A stretch of DNA of 64,000 nt from Burkholderiaceae bacterium (GCA_021166835.1 JAJPEN010000062.1:84145-148144); one strand, 5' to 3'. Numbered from the stretch's first letter, positions 8,181-17,821 are shown. Notes: generated by a model not told the origin, from the sequence alone. Made by a program: numbers and translations.

Positions 8181-9079
8181 ACCCGGCACAAACGGCCGAC
8201 GCCGGCCGCTTCGACCTGCGCATCATCGGCGAACGGATCAATCCCGGTTTCCGCAGCACGCGCGCGCTGTTCGACGACGAGGATTTCCCGGGAATCCAGG
8301 CGCTCGCCGTACGGCAGGTGCAATCGGGCGCGAGCTGCCTGAACGTGAACGTCGGAGCGCGGGCGCAGACCGACGCCCGATTCGTCGCCCGGGTGATCCG
8401 CGCGATCCAGGAAGCGGTCGACGTTCCGTTGTGCTTCGATTTCCCGCACCCGGAGGTGCAGCGCGTCTGCCTGCAGACTTATGATGCCGGGCGGGCCGGA
8501 GGACGACTGCCGGTCGTCAACTCGATCACCGAGCACCGGTGGGCGCTGATGGAGCTGTACCGGCTGCATCCGTTCCAGGTCGTCGTGATGGCTTCCGAAC
8601 GCATGGTCGATGGCGTGGCGCGCGCCAACAAGACCGCCGCCGACATCGCGTCGACGGCGCGCCGCGCGGCGCGCAGGCTGCGCGACGAACACGGGATGCC
8701 GATGCACGACATCCTGATCGACGTGTCGGTGAGCGCGATCGCCGCCGACTCCGAAGGTCTGGGTCGCGCCACGCTCGACGCCATCGCGGCGATCGGCAGC
8801 GACCCCGAGCTGGCCGGCCTCCACCTGATGGGCGGGCTGTCGAACATCGGCCAGCAGTTGCCCGCGAAGGCGGCCGACGGCTCGGACCTCAAACTGTGTC
8901 TGGAGAACGCCTTCCTGACGCTCGCCGTTCCGCTCGGCTTCGACACGGTGCTCGGCACGCCGTGGCGAGGCTACGCGCCGTTGCCGGCGGATCATCACGT
9001 GATGAAGACGTACCGCCAGTTCCTCGAATGCAGCGGCACCGACGCGTTGCGCGCGGTGCGTCGGCTGTACCGCGGCTGA
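8177..9079 (+). CDS. Pterin-binding methyltransferase (methylcorrinoid:THF type)
   Basis: The 300-residue protein has the dihydropteroate-synthase-like TIM barrel of AcsE, MtvA and the MetH folate domain: IIGERINPGF near the N-terminus, CLNVNVGA (strand with the pterin-binding Asn), FDFPHPEV, VVNSI, ILIDVSVSAI and HLMGGLSNIG. It should pass the methyl group from the corrinoid protein to tetrahydrofolate, feeding the MetV-MetF protein encoded upstream. The ATG overlaps the RACE stop (ATGA), and GAGGAG is at about 8165-8170. No odd feature was seen in the coding frame. Confidence 0.9.
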   Translation: MNPAQTADAGRFDLRIIGERINPGFRSTRALFDDEDFPGIQALAVRQVQSGASCLNVNVGARAQTDARFVARVIRAIQEAVDVPLCFDFPHPEVQRVCLQTYDAGRAGGRLPVVNSITEHRWALMELYRLHPFQVVVMASERMVDGVARANKTAADIASTARRAARRLRDEHGMPMHDILIDVSVSAIAADSEGLGRATLDAIAAIGSDPELAGLHLMGGLSNIGQQLPAKAADGSDLKLCLENAFLTLAVPLGFDTVLGTPWRGYAPLPADHHVMKTYRQFLECSGTDALRAVRRLYRG

Positions 9080-9093
9080 TCGGGCTCATCTCG

Positions 9094-10347
9094 ATGACTC
9101 GGGAAGCCACCCCGCCGGCCATCCCGGACGATGCACCGGCCGCGCCCGCGTTCGCCATCGTCGTCGACGACTGGTTCGACGGCGAGCGAAGGCGCAGCGA
9201 AACGACCACCTTCCACATAGTCGACGGACGCATCGCCGACATCGATCCGGGCGACCGCGCCGTCGAGCTCGCCGCGCGCGGACTGGCCGTACTGCGCGGC
9301 GCGTTCCTGATGCCCGGGCTCGTCGATGCGCACGTGCATCTGTTCCTCGACGGCGCCGCGACGGATCCCGAAGCCCGCGCGCGACACCTGAAGGAGCCGA
9401 TCGAGCATCTCCTCGAAACCGCACGGCGCAATGCACGACGCTCGCTCGCCTGCGGCGTGACGCTCGTGCGCGACGCGGGCGATCGGCACGGGATCAACCA
9501 CCGGATCCGCACCGAGGCAGCACGCGCATCGAGCGGACTGGCCGGGGTCCGATCGGCCGGCTGCGGCATTCGTGCGCAGAAACGCTACGGCGCGTTCATG
9601 GCGACCGAGGCGGGCGACGACGACGAGATTCGCCAGGCGATCGCGCAGCGCGCCGCCGACAGCGACGAGATCAAGCTGATCCTCACCGGACTGATCGATT
9701 TCGCAGCCGGCTCCGTCACCGACGAGCCGCAGTTCACCTTCGGCCAGGCGCGGCTCCTCGTCGAGACGGCGCACGCATGCGGGCGGCGCACTTTCGCGCA
9801 TTGCAGCGGTCCGAAGGGACTCGAAATCGCGGTCGCGGCAGGCGTCGATTGCATCGAGCACGGTTTCTTCGTGACGCCGCAGATCCTCGAACGGATGGCC
9901 CGGCGCGGGATCGCCTGGACGCCGACCTTCGGACCGGTTCATTTCCAGTGGGCGAACGCGCCGGCACTCGGCTGGTCGTCGGAGACGGCCGACAAGCTGC
10001 GCCGCATGCTGGACGATCACGCCCACCACCTGAAGCTCGCGGTCGACGCCGGGGTGCCCGTGCTGCTCGGCACCGATGCGGGAAGCATGGGAGTCGCGCA
10101 CGGCGACGCGGTATTCGACGAGATCGATCGCTATGGCGAAGCCGGATTGTCGCTCGAGCAGATCCTCGCCGCGGCAACGTCGAACCCGCGGCGCCATTTC
10201 GGCTTCGGGCACGCGCGGCTCGACCGCGGGGCCCCGTTGGACGCCGTGCTCCTCGCGCGCTCGCCTTTCGACGACCGGGACGCACTGCGCCGGCCGCTGC
10301 GCGTCTGGCGCCCTCAGCGCGAATCGAGCTGCGCGATCAGCGACTGA
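9094..10347 (+). CDS. Amidohydrolase-family metal-dependent hydrolase
   Basis: The protein of 417 residues has the amidohydrolase signature: GLVDAHVHL (metal-binding HxH), a probable bridging-lysine region around SDEIKLILTG, HC and EHGFF (further histidines) and LGTDAG (catalytic Asp), with the C-terminal GAPLDAVLL strand typical of imidazolonepropionase/prolidase-like members. The substrate is unknown. It lies 14 bases after the THF methyltransferase and probably ends the operon. It may process a substrate or product of the demethylase pathway, for example an amide or lactone, but this is a guess. Its 3' end overlaps the convergent histidine kinase gene by 34 bases. Confidence 0.8.
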   Translation: MTREATPPAIPDDAPAAPAFAIVVDDWFDGERRRSETTTFHIVDGRIADIDPGDRAVELAARGLAVLRGAFLMPGLVDAHVHLFLDGAATDPEARARHLKEPIEHLLETARRNARRSLACGVTLVRDAGDRHGINHRIRTEAARASSGLAGVRSAGCGIRAQKRYGAFMATEAGDDDEIRQAIAQRAADSDEIKLILTGLIDFAAGSVTDEPQFTFGQARLLVETAHACGRRTFAHCSGPKGLEIAVAAGVDCIEHGFFVTPQILERMARRGIAWTPTFGPVHFQWANAPALGWSSETADKLRRMLDDHAHHLKLAVDAGVPVLLGTDAGSMGVAHGDAVFDEIDRYGEAGLSLEQILAAATSNPRRHFGFGHARLDRGAPLDAVLLARSPFDDRDALRRPLRVWRPQRESSCAISD

Positions 10348-12560
10348 ACCGCGTCCAGCTCGACCGGCTTGACCAGGTGGTGGTCGAAGCCCACCTGCTC
10401 GGAAGCCACGCGATCGGCCTGCTGGCCCCAGCCGGTGACCGCGACGAGCAGCACGTCGCGGCCCCAGTCGCTCTGCCGCACCCGCCGCGCGGCGACGTAG
10501 CCGTTCATGTTGGGCATGCCGAGGTCCATCAGGATGACCTCGGGGTGAATGCGCTCGGCGAGCCGCAGCGCCTGCTCGCCGCCGAATGCGACGTTCACCT
10601 CGTGCCCGAGCAGCTCGAGCATCGTCCCCATCGCCTGGGCGGCATCGGCGTTGTCGTCGACGACCAGCACGCGGCGCGAGCGCACCGCCGCCTCGGGGAT
10701 GCGCGGCGCTTCCAGCTCCTCCAGGGCCGCGGCAGACAACGGCAACCGCACGACGAACTCGCTGCCGCGGCCCGGCCCTTCGCTGTGCGCCTCGACGTGG
10801 CCGCCGTGCAGCTCGACGAGCTGGCGCACGATCGTCAGCCCGATGCCCAGGCCGCCCTGGCGGCGGTCGATCGCGCTGTCGACCTGCGCGAACAGCTCGA
10901 AGACCTTCTCGAGCATCGCCGGCGGAATCCCCACGCCGGTGTCCTTCACGCAGACGACGGCCTCGCGTTCGCGGCGCTCGAGCGTGACGAAGATGTGGCC
11001 GTTGGGCTCCATGTACTTCGCGGCATTGGTCAGCAGGTTGCCGATCGCCTGGGTGAGCCGGTGCCGGTCGCCGTCGACCCACACCGCCTCGGCCGGCAGC
11101 GTCAGGCTCACCTCGTGGCGCTTCTGCCGGATGATCGGGTCGGAGGCTTCGAGCGCGCTGCGGATGACGGCGGCGAGCTCCACCGGATGGCGATCGAGCA
11201 CGATGCGCCCGCCGCTGATGCGGCTGACGTCCATCAGGTCGTCGACGAGCGCGACCATGTGGTCGACCTGCCGGCCCATCATCGCGCGCACGCGCTCGAT
11301 GCGCTCCGGATCGATCCGGCCCATGCGCATGATCTCGATCCCGGTGCGCAACGGTGCGAGCGGGTTGCGCAGCTCATGCGCGAGGATCGCCAGGAACTCG
11401 TCCTTGCGCCGGTCGGCTTCGCGCAGCGCCTCCTCGGCGCTGCGCCGTTCGGTGATGTCGACGTTCATGCCGACCCACTTGCGCACGGTGCCGTCGGCCG
11501 CGAACAGCGGAGCCGCGTGGTCGTTGCTCCAGTGCACGCTGCCGTCGGCGGCGACGATGCGGTACTCCAGCTCGAAGGGAACGCCGCGCGCGATCGCTTC
11601 CGCCCATCTGCGCCGGGTTGCGTCGCGATCGTCGGGATGCACCGCTTCCAGCCAGCCGCTGCCGAGCCATTGATCGAGCCGCTGCCCGGTCAACACGCGC
11701 CACGAAGGCGAATAGCGCGCGATGCTGCCGGCCGCGTCGGCTTCCCAGACGGCCTGCGCCATCGCCTCGACCAGCACGCGAAAACGCTCTTCGCTCTCGC
11801 GCAGCGCGTCGTCTGTCCTGCGCCGCTCGGTGACATCGCGAAACAGCAGCGACACCCGGTTGGTCGCCGACGAATCGGAGCGAAATGCATAGACATCGAA
11901 CCACCGGTCGAGCGCCGCCGCATATCGCTCGAAGCGGGCCGGCTCTCCGCTCCTGGCGACATCGCCGTACATCTCGAACCAGAAACGCTCGTGGCCGGGA
12001 GCCAGCTCGGTCATCCGGTGACCGACTGCGTCGGCCAGCCCCGTCTGCGCCTCGAACGCGCGGTTCACTTCGAGGAACCGGTAATCGACCGCCTCGCCGT
12101 TCTCGTCGAACAGCATCTCGATGACGCAGTAGCCCTGGTCGATCGAATCGATCAGCGTACGATAGTGCTGCTCGCTTTCGCCGAGCGCCCGACGCGTCAG
12201 CCGCGCGCGCGTGACGTCGTGGAAATAGATCGCCCATCCCCAGGAGCGCGGATGGACACAACCGCGATACCAGCGTCCGGCCTTCGTGCTGAAGTATTCG
12301 CGCTCGATGCGCTCGCCGCTTCGCGCCGCTTCGTGAAGCGAATCCTCATCGATGCCGCCGGGCGCCGCGAGCTCCGGGTAGACCTCGTACAGCTTGCGCC
12401 CGAGCAGGTCTGCGCGCGAACGCGCGAGCTGTCGCTCGGCGGCGCCGTTCACGTAGAGGAAGCGCAGCTCGCGATCGCAGGCGAAGAACCCGTCAGAGAC
12501 GCTCTCGAGCACCTGGATCGCATCGAGCTCGAGATCCGCCGTTACCGGAGCGGGCATCAT
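10314..12560 (-). CDS. Hybrid sensor histidine kinase with PAS domains and receiver
   Basis: The 748-residue soluble protein has three PAS domains in a row (about residues 12-120, 130-250 and 260-375), a HisKA dimerisation domain with the phospho-accepting H395 in LAHELRNPL, a GHKL ATPase (NLLTNAAKY, DTGVGIP, GGLGIGL) and a C-terminal receiver with D679 in LMDLGMP. No membrane segment was seen, so it senses a cytoplasmic signal, perhaps redox or a ligand in a PAS domain. No partner regulator is adjacent. It is the last gene of a minus-strand series and overlaps the convergent amidohydrolase. Confidence 0.92.
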   Translation of the reverse strand: MMPAPVTADLELDAIQVLESVSDGFFACDRELRFLYVNGAAERQLARSRADLLGRKLYEVYPELAAPGGIDEDSLHEAARSGERIEREYFSTKAGRWYRGCVHPRSWGWAIYFHDVTRARLTRRALGESEQHYRTLIDSIDQGYCVIEMLFDENGEAVDYRFLEVNRAFEAQTGLADAVGHRMTELAPGHERFWFEMYGDVARSGEPARFERYAAALDRWFDVYAFRSDSSATNRVSLLFRDVTERRRTDDALRESEERFRVLVEAMAQAVWEADAAGSIARYSPSWRVLTGQRLDQWLGSGWLEAVHPDDRDATRRRWAEAIARGVPFELEYRIVAADGSVHWSNDHAAPLFAADGTVRKWVGMNVDITERRSAEEALREADRRKDEFLAILAHELRNPLAPLRTGIEIMRMGRIDPERIERVRAMMGRQVDHMVALVDDLMDVSRISGGRIVLDRHPVELAAVIRSALEASDPIIRQKRHEVSLTLPAEAVWVDGDRHRLTQAIGNLLTNAAKYMEPNGHIFVTLERREREAVVCVKDTGVGIPPAMLEKVFELFAQVDSAIDRRQGGLGIGLTIVRQLVELHGGHVEAHSEGPGRGSEFVVRLPLSAAALEELEAPRIPEAAVRSRRVLVVDDNADAAQAMGTMLELLGHEVNVAFGGEQALRLAERIHPEVILMDLGMPNMNGYVAARRVRQSDWGRDVLLVAVTGWGQQADRVASEQVGFDHHLVKPVELDAVQSLIAQLDSR

Positions 12561-12629
12561 GGTGCACCGATTCTCGCCGCAGCCCGAAGCGGATGCAAGA
12601 GCGTACGCATGCAGCGCTCGGGCTCGGCT

Positions 12630-12662
12630 CAGCCTCAGTTCAGCCTCAGTTCAGCCTCAGTT
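12630..12662. repeat. Three tandem copies of an 11-bp unit
   Basis: CAGCCTCAGTT occurs three times without interruption (12630-12640, 12641-12651, 12652-12662). The last copy includes the stop codon of the Pat-like gene (12657-12659, minus strand). The array lies in the 96-base gap before the histidine kinase gene. Eleven base pairs is about one helical turn, so it could present a binding face, or it may be a slippage-prone sequence with no function. Confidence 0.9.
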
Positions 12663-15353
12663 CAGCACCAGCCGCGCGCGGATCGTTCCGGTCTCGCGGT
12701 CGGCCTCCAGAGCGAAGCCGAGCCGGCTCGCCAGCCGCAGCATGTCGTCGTTCTCGGCGAGGATCTCGCCGACGATCTCGCGCGTGCCCTGTCGGCGGCA
12801 GTAGTCGATGATCTTCGCCATCAGCAGGCGGCCGAGCCCCTGCCCCTTCAGGTCGGAGCGCACGAGCACCGCGAACTCGGCCGCGACGTTGTCCGGGTCG
12901 GTGACGGTACGCACGACGCCGAGCGTCTCCACTTCGCCCCCCTCGCCGCCCTCACCCTCGGCCGACGCGATGAACGCCATCTCGCGGTCGTAGTCGATCT
13001 GGGTGAGCCGCGCCATCTGCGAGTGCCCGAGCTGGCGTACCGAGTCGAAGAAGCGAAGGCGCAGGTCCTCGGGCGTCATGCGAGCGAGCAGCGCCTGGTG
13101 CGCCGGCTCGTCCTCCGGCCGGATCGGGCGCAGCAGGATCTCGCGCCCGCTGCGCAGCCGCGCCTTCTCCTCGAGGTTCTTCGGGTACGGGCGGATCGCC
13201 AGCCGCCCGGGTCGGCGCGCAGCCGCGTCTACCCGCATGTGGGCATCGACGCAGACGACGCCCTCGTCACCGGCGAACAGCGGGTTGATGTCGATCTCGA
13301 CGATCTCGGGAAGGTCGACGACCAGCTGTGAGACTTTCACGAGGGTCAGGCAGATCGCATCGACGTCGGCCGCGGGCCGGTCGCGATATGCGCCGAGCAG
13401 CTTGTCGATGCGCGTGCGCGCGATCAGTTCGCGCGCCAGCGGCAGGTTCAGCGGCGGCAGCCCGATCGCATGATCGCGGATCACCTCCACCGCGCGCCCG
13501 CCCTCGCCGAACAGGATCACCGGACCGAACAGCGGATCGGTGGTGACGCCGACGATCAGCTGGCGGGCGTTTCGCCGCGGCACCATCGGCTGCAGCGTGA
13601 AGCCGGTGATGCGCGCGCTCGGCATGCGCTCGGAGACGCGCCGCGTCATGCCGAGCGCCGCGGTGCGCACCGCGTCGGCGCTCTCCAGGTTCAGGGCCAC
13701 GCCGCCGACGTCCCATTTGCGCGCGATGTCGGGCGACAGCACGGTGAGGGCGAGCGGGTAGCCGACGGTCTCGGCCACCTGCGCCGCATGCTCGAGCGAC
13801 TCGGCGATGCGGGTCGGGACGACCGGAATGCCGTAGGCGGCGAGCACCGCCTTGGCATCGGATTCGGACAGCAGCGCGCTCCCGGAGGCGAGCGCGCGCT
13901 CGACGACGGCGCGCGCGGCAGCGACGTCGGGGCGGAACTCGCTCGGCAGCGACGGCGGCGTCTGCATCAGCATTTCCTGGTTGCGGTGGAAATTCACCAC
14001 GTGCAGGAAAGCTTTCACCGCGCTGGACGGCGTCTCGTAGGTGGGCAGCCCCGCCTCGGCGAACAGCCGGCGCGGCGCCGTTGCCGCGCCGGCGCCCACC
14101 CAGCAGGTGAGGATGCGCGCCGCGCGCAACTCGCGTGCGACGCCGATCACCGCCTGTGCGGCTTCCTCGCCCCGCGTGGTCGCGGTCGGCGCGTGCATGA
14201 CGAGCGCGGCGTTGACGCCAGGGTCGGACAGCACGGCCTTCAGGCAATCGGCATAGCGACGGCCGGGAGCGTTGACGCCCACGTCCACCGGATTGCCCGG
14301 CGACGACGCGGCCGGCAGCAGCTCGGCCAGGCGCCGCGTCGTCTCGTCGCCCAGTCGGGCGCAGGTGCCGCCGCCGAGCAGCAACTCGTCGAGCGCCATC
14401 AGGCCGGCGCCGCCGCCGTTGTGGATGATCGCCAGCTTCTCGCCGCGGAACGCCTTCGCGCGACTGAGCGTCTCGACCGCGTCGAAGAGTTCGTCGATGT
14501 CGTAGACGCGCAGGATGCCGGCGCGCCGCAGCGCCGCATCGAAGACGTCGTCGGGACGCGCGAGCGCCCCCGAGAGCGTGGCCGGCGACTCCAGATCGGC
14601 GTCGTCGCGGGCGACGCGCCCCGCCTTCACGGCGAGCACCGGCTTGTTGCGAGCCGCCGCGCGCGCCGCCGCCATGAAGTTGCGCCGCTCGCGGATCCGC
14701 TCGATGTACAGCAGGATCGCGTCGGTGTCGGGGTCGCTGCCGAGGTAGTCGAGGACGTCGCCGAAGTCGACGTCGTCGCAATCGCCGAGCGCGACGAAAT
14801 GCGAGAAACCGATCCCCTTCGCGCGCGCCCAGTCGAGCACCGCCGTGCAGAGCGCTCCCGACTGCGAAACGAAAGCGAGCTTGCCGGGCAACGCCGACAC
14901 GTGGCTCAGGCTCGCGTTCAGGCCGACCCGCGGCACGAGCACGCCCAGGCTGCCGGCGCCCAGCACGCGCATCGAATGCCGTCGCGCGGCGGCGAGCATC
15001 GCGTCGCGCACCCAGGCGCCGCCCGGATCGCGTCGTCCGAGCAGATCGTCGTGCACGACGATCGCCACCCGCGTGCCGCGTCGGCCCAGCGCGTCGATCG
15101 ACGCGGCGATGGTCGACGCCGGGCTGCAGATCACGGCCAGCTCGGGCGCCTGAGGCAGACTGTCGACGTCGGGATAGGTGAGCACGCCCGCCACCGAGCG
15201 GTAGCGCGGGTTCACCGGCATCACCGGCGCGTCGATGCCGCCTTCGAGCAGGTTGCGCATCAGCACGTTGCCGACGTGGCGCGGCTTGTTCGAAGCGCCG
15301 ACCACGGCGACCGAGCGCGGCTCGAACAGATGAACGAGGCTGCGGACGCTCAT
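12657..15353 (-). CDS. Pat-like bifunctional acyl-CoA synthetase (NDP-forming)/GNAT acetyltransferase
   Basis: The protein of 898 residues has in order a CoA-binding domain (about 10-130, [15 protein letters not shown]), succinyl-CoA-ligase-like domains (about 145-450), an ATP-grasp domain (about 475-705) and a C-terminal GNAT domain (about 725-895, with the acetyl-CoA loop [14 protein letters not shown]). This is the layout of the protein lysine acetyltransferase Pat/YfiQ, which acetylates and switches off acyl-CoA synthetases. In true Pat the phospho-histidine of the synthetase half is lost, and here the equivalent catalytic histidine motif is also not evident. Several acyl-CoA synthetases in this window are possible targets. 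It overlaps the DUF808 gene by ATGA. Confidence 0.88.
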   Translation of the reverse strand: MSVRSLVHLFEPRSVAVVGASNKPRHVGNVLMRNLLEGGIDAPVMPVNPRYRSVAGVLTYPDVDSLPQAPELAVICSPASTIAASIDALGRRGTRVAIVVHDDLLGRRDPGGAWVRDAMLAAARRHSMRVLGAGSLGVLVPRVGLNASLSHVSALPGKLAFVSQSGALCTAVLDWARAKGIGFSHFVALGDCDDVDFGDVLDYLGSDPDTDAILLYIERIRERRNFMAAARAAARNKPVLAVKAGRVARDDADLESPATLSGALARPDDVFDAALRRAGILRVYDIDELFDAVETLSRAKAFRGEKLAIIHNGGGAGLMALDELLLGGGTCARLGDETTRRLAELLPAASSPGNPVDVGVNAPGRRYADCLKAVLSDPGVNAALVMHAPTATTRGEEAAQAVIGVARELRAARILTCWVGAGAATAPRRLFAEAGLPTYETPSSAVKAFLHVVNFHRNQEMLMQTPPSLPSEFRPDVAAARAVVERALASGSALLSESDAKAVLAAYGIPVVPTRIAESLEHAAQVAETVGYPLALTVLSPDIARKWDVGGVALNLESADAVRTAALGMTRRVSERMPSARITGFTLQPMVPRRNARQLIVGVTTDPLFGPVILFGEGGRAVEVIRDHAIGLPPLNLPLARELIARTRIDKLLGAYRDRPAADVDAICLTLVKVSQLVVDLPEIVEIDINPLFAGDEGVVCVDAHMRVDAAARRPGRLAIRPYPKNLEEKARLRSGREILLRPIRPEDEPAHQALLARMTPEDLRLRFFDSVRQLGHSQMARLTQIDYDREMAFIASAEGEGGEGGEVETLGVVRTVTDPDNVAAEFAVLVRSDLKGQGLGRLLMAKIIDYCRRQGTREIVGEILAENDDMLRLASRLGFALEADRETGTIRARLVLN

Positions 15354-16309
15354 CGGCTGGCCGCCAGGCGCAACGCCGCGAACATGCGCTGCCCGGCGGC
15401 GACGACGCCGAGCACGAGCGCGCCTGCGACGACGCCGACGAGTCCGTCGAACAGCATCGGCCCGAGCGCGTCGACGAGGCCGCCGACCACCGGCGCGTCG
15501 TCGATCGGATCGAGCGCTCGGTCGACCCATCCGTGCGCGCCGGGCACGCCGTGCGAGAGGATGCCCCCGCCCACCAGGAACATCGCCGCCGTGCCGGCGA
15601 TCGACAGCGACTTCATCAGCCACGGTGCCGCCCGGACGATCCCTGCGCCGAGCCGGCGCTGGACGCGATCGAGCCAGCCGGCGCCGCGTTGCGCGAGCAG
15701 GCGCAGGCCGAGATCGTCGAGCTTGACGATGCCCGCCACCAGTCCGTAGACGCCGACGGTCATCAGCGCCGCTACGGCGACGAGAACGCCGACCTTCACG
15801 CCGAAAGTTGCAGCAGCGACCGCGCCGAGCGCGATCGTGATGATCTCGGCCGACAGGATGAAATCGGTGCGCACGGCGCCTTCGATCTTCGTCTTCTCCC
15901 TCGCCTGCAGCTCCTGCGCCGAAATCGGTTCGCCGGCAACCGCGGCGGCCGATGCGCCCGGCTCGTGCACCTGGTGACGGAACAGGCGATGCGCGATCTT
16001 CTCGAAGCCCTCGTAGCACAGGTATGCACCGCCGACCATCAGCAGCGGCTTGATCGCCCACGGAGCGAAGGCGCTGATCGCCAGCGCCGCCGGCACCAGG
16101 ATCAGCTTGTTGCGGATCGACCCGCGTGCCACCGCCCAGACGACGGGCAGCTCGCGGTCGGCGTGCACCCCCGAGACCTGCTGCGCGTTCAGCGCAAGAT
16201 CGTCGCCGAGCACGCCCGCCGTCTTCTTCGTGGCGACCTTCGTCATCGTCGAGATGTCGTCGAGCACGCTCGCGATGTCGTCGAGCAGCGCGAGCAGCGT
16301 CGTCGCCAT
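15350..16309 (-). CDS. DUF808 family inner-membrane protein (YedI-like)
   Basis: The 319-residue protein matches the DUF808 family: [19 protein letters not shown] at the start, then [38 protein letters not shown] and the [22 protein letters not shown] segment. About five to seven hydrophobic segments are visible. Function is not known for the family. It sits three bases after a small cytochrome c and overlaps the Pat-like gene downstream. Confidence 0.85.
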   Translation of the reverse strand: MATTLLALLDDIASVLDDISTMTKVATKKTAGVLGDDLALNAQQVSGVHADRELPVVWAVARGSIRNKLILVPAALAISAFAPWAIKPLLMVGGAYLCYEGFEKIAHRLFRHQVHEPGASAAAVAGEPISAQELQAREKTKIEGAVRTDFILSAEIITIALGAVAAATFGVKVGVLVAVAALMTVGVYGLVAGIVKLDDLGLRLLAQRGAGWLDRVQRRLGAGIVRAAPWLMKSLSIAGTAAMFLVGGGILSHGVPGAHGWVDRALDPIDDAPVVGGLVDALGPMLFDGLVGVVAGALVLGVVAAGQRMFAALRLAASR

Positions 16310-16312
16310 GGC

Positions 16313-16702
16313 TCAGCGCGCCGCCACGCCGCAGACGTCCTGCGGACACGGGAAGTGGTAGTAGCGCTCGTTCAGGTATTGCGCCACCGCGTCGATCTCG
16401 GCCTGCTGCCACGCGCCGCCGAGGTAGCGGTCCCAGCGCCAGACGTAGGCACGGATCTGGTCGAAACTCCCTGCGGCGCGCGGGCTTCGCGTGTGCACGC
16501 TGCGCTCGTGGCAGCCGGTGCAGCGGCTCTCGTAGAGCGCGGCGCCGAGCGATTCGTCGCCGGCCGCGTGCGCCACCGAGCCGCCGCCGACCGGGAGCAT
16601 CGCACCGACGGCGAACGCGGCGGCGGCGAGCGCGGCGGCCGCGGGCGCCGGCGCGACGGGTCTCGAGGGCCGCAGATCCGCCCGCTGCAGGGCTCGCTTC
16701 AT
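16313..16702 (-). CDS. Small periplasmic monohaem c-type cytochrome
   Basis: The 129-residue precursor has a hydrophobic signal segment (about residues 15-45) ending near AHA, then a single haem site CTGCH with a short domain ending in AQYLNERYYHFPCP, a methionine-poor class. The start at 16702 is preceded by GGGAGAA, about seven bases away; the longer reading back to 16765 lacks this. It lies 84 bases after sdhB on the same strand and just before the DUF808 gene. A role as electron carrier is inferred from the haem site only; the partner is unknown. Confidence 0.8.
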   Translation of the reverse strand: MKRALQRADLRPSRPVAPAPAAAALAAAAFAVGAMLPVGGGSVAHAAGDESLGAALYESRCTGCHERSVHTRSPRAAGSFDQIRAYVWRWDRYLGGAWQQAEIDAVAQYLNERYYHFPCPQDVCGVAAR

Positions 16703-16728
16703 CGACTTCTCCCGGTGCCCGTGAACTA

Positions 16729-16767
16729 CGGTGTGCAGATTATGCGAGAACGCGACGAGGCACACCG
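16729..16767. terminator. Inverted repeat between sdhB and cytochrome gene
   Basis: CGGTGTGC (16729-16736) pairs with GCACACCG (16760-16767) around a 23-base loop, just downstream of the sdhB stop on the minus strand. There is no run of T after it, so at best it is a weak terminator or RNA-processing hairpin. Confidence 0.3.
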
Positions 16768-16786
16768 GGATCGGACGACGGCGGCC

Positions 16787-17482
16787 CTACGAAGAATCCT
16801 TGACCAGCGCCGTGCGGATCTGCTCGATCGCGTGCGAGGGGCTCAAGCCCTTCGGACACACCTCGGTGCAGTTCATGATCGTGCGGCATCGGTACAGGCG
16901 ATAGACGTCGTCGAGGAAGGCCAGGCGCTCGCTGCGCGCGGTGTCGCGGCTGTCGGTGATGAAGCGCCAGGCCTGCAGCAGTCCGGCCGGGCCGATGAAC
17001 TTGTCGGGGTTCCACCAGTACGACGGGCAGAACGAACTGCAGCAGGCGCACAGGATGCACTCGTACAGTCCGTTCAGCCGCTCGCGCTCCTCGGGCGACT
17101 GCAGCCGTTCGCGCTCGGGCATCGGGCGGTCGTCGACGACGTAGGGCCGGATCGAGTGGTAATGCGAGAAGAACTGCGTCATGTCGACGACGAGGTCGCG
17201 CACGACGGGAAAGCCGGGCAGCGGGCGCAGCACCACCGGCTCCTTCAGCTCCGACACCGGGTGGATGCACGCCAGGCCGTTGCGGCCGTTGATGTTCATC
17301 GCGTCGGAGCCGCACACGCCCTCGCGGCACGAGCGGCGAAACGAAAGGCTGTCGTCGATCTCCTTCAGGCGCAGCAGCACGTCGAGCAGCATCCGGTCGG
17401 TGTGGCGCAGCTCGACGTCGTAGTCCTGCATGCGCGGTCGCTGGTCGACGTCGGGATCGAAGCGATAGATGCTCACCTTCAT
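16787..17482 (-). CDS. sdhB: Succinate dehydrogenase iron-sulfur subunit
   Basis: The 231-residue protein carries the three cluster sites of SdhB: the 2Fe-2S site SCREGVCGSDAMNINGRNGLAC (about 51-72, given here as positions of the conserved motif), the 4Fe-4S CILCACCSSFCP (about 145-156) and the 3Fe-4S C-x5-C-x3-CP near residues 195-210. It passes electrons from the flavoprotein to quinone in complex II. Its ATG overlaps the sdhD stop (ATGA). In nearly all betaproteobacteria sdhA lies between sdhD and sdhB; here it is absent and the join is clean. Confidence 0.95.
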   Translation of the reverse strand: MKVSIYRFDPDVDQRPRMQDYDVELRHTDRMLLDVLLRLKEIDDSLSFRRSCREGVCGSDAMNINGRNGLACIHPVSELKEPVVLRPLPGFPVVRDLVVDMTQFFSHYHSIRPYVVDDRPMPERERLQSPEERERLNGLYECILCACCSSFCPSYWWNPDKFIGPAGLLQAWRFITDSRDTARSERLAFLDDVYRLYRCRTIMNCTEVCPKGLSPSHAIEQIRTALVKDSS

Positions 17483-17811
17483 GGCTGCCCCAGCAGGATC
17501 ATCGCTACGCGGATCTGCACGGCGACAAGGATGAACGCGATCACCGCGAGCAGCGGCAGGCGCAGCGACGGCGCGTGCACGTAGTCGAGCACGACGTCGC
17601 GCACGCCGATCCAGCCGTGCAGCCCCATCGACAGGAAGAAGGCGAGGATCAGCACGGCGCCGTGCGTGCTGGTGGCGATCGCGTGCCAGCGCTCGTAGGC
17701 CGTGCCGTCCGACATCGCGAGCCGCACGATGCCCAGCACGAGCAGGACGAGGATGGCGATCGCGCTGAACCGCTGCAGCAGCCAGGCGCGCTGTCCGGAG
17801 AAGACTCTCAT
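17479..17811 (-). CDS. sdhD: Succinate dehydrogenase membrane anchor subunit
   Basis: The 110-residue protein has three hydrophobic helices (around RFSAIAILVLLVLGIVRLAM, HGAVLILAFFLSMGLHGWIG and LPLLAVIAFILVAVQIRVAM) and GQRAWLLQRFSAIAI at its start, as in SdhD anchors that hold haem b and the quinone site with SdhC. Histidine in SMGLHGWIG is the likely haem ligand. It starts 10 bases after the sdhC stop and overlaps sdhB directly. Confidence 0.88.
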   Translation of the reverse strand: MRVFSGQRAWLLQRFSAIAILVLLVLGIVRLAMSDGTAYERWHAIATSTHGAVLILAFFLSMGLHGWIGVRDVVLDYVHAPSLRLPLLAVIAFILVAVQIRVAMILLGQP

Positions 17812-17821
17812 TGCAGCGCTC

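Noticed and set aside
12630..12662. A CRISPR-like array
   Set aside because: The 11-bp units are directly adjacent with no spacers and no cas genes are present.
9777..13331. A plus-strand open frame of 1184 codons opposite the hybrid kinase and Pat-like gene
   Set aside because: It overlaps the 3' ends of well-defined minus-strand genes and shows no domain.
17475..17485. A simple assembly error as explanation for the missing sdhA
   Set aside because: The junction is an exact ATGA overlap with both reading frames intact, which a random misjoin would rarely give. It cannot be fully excluded without read data.
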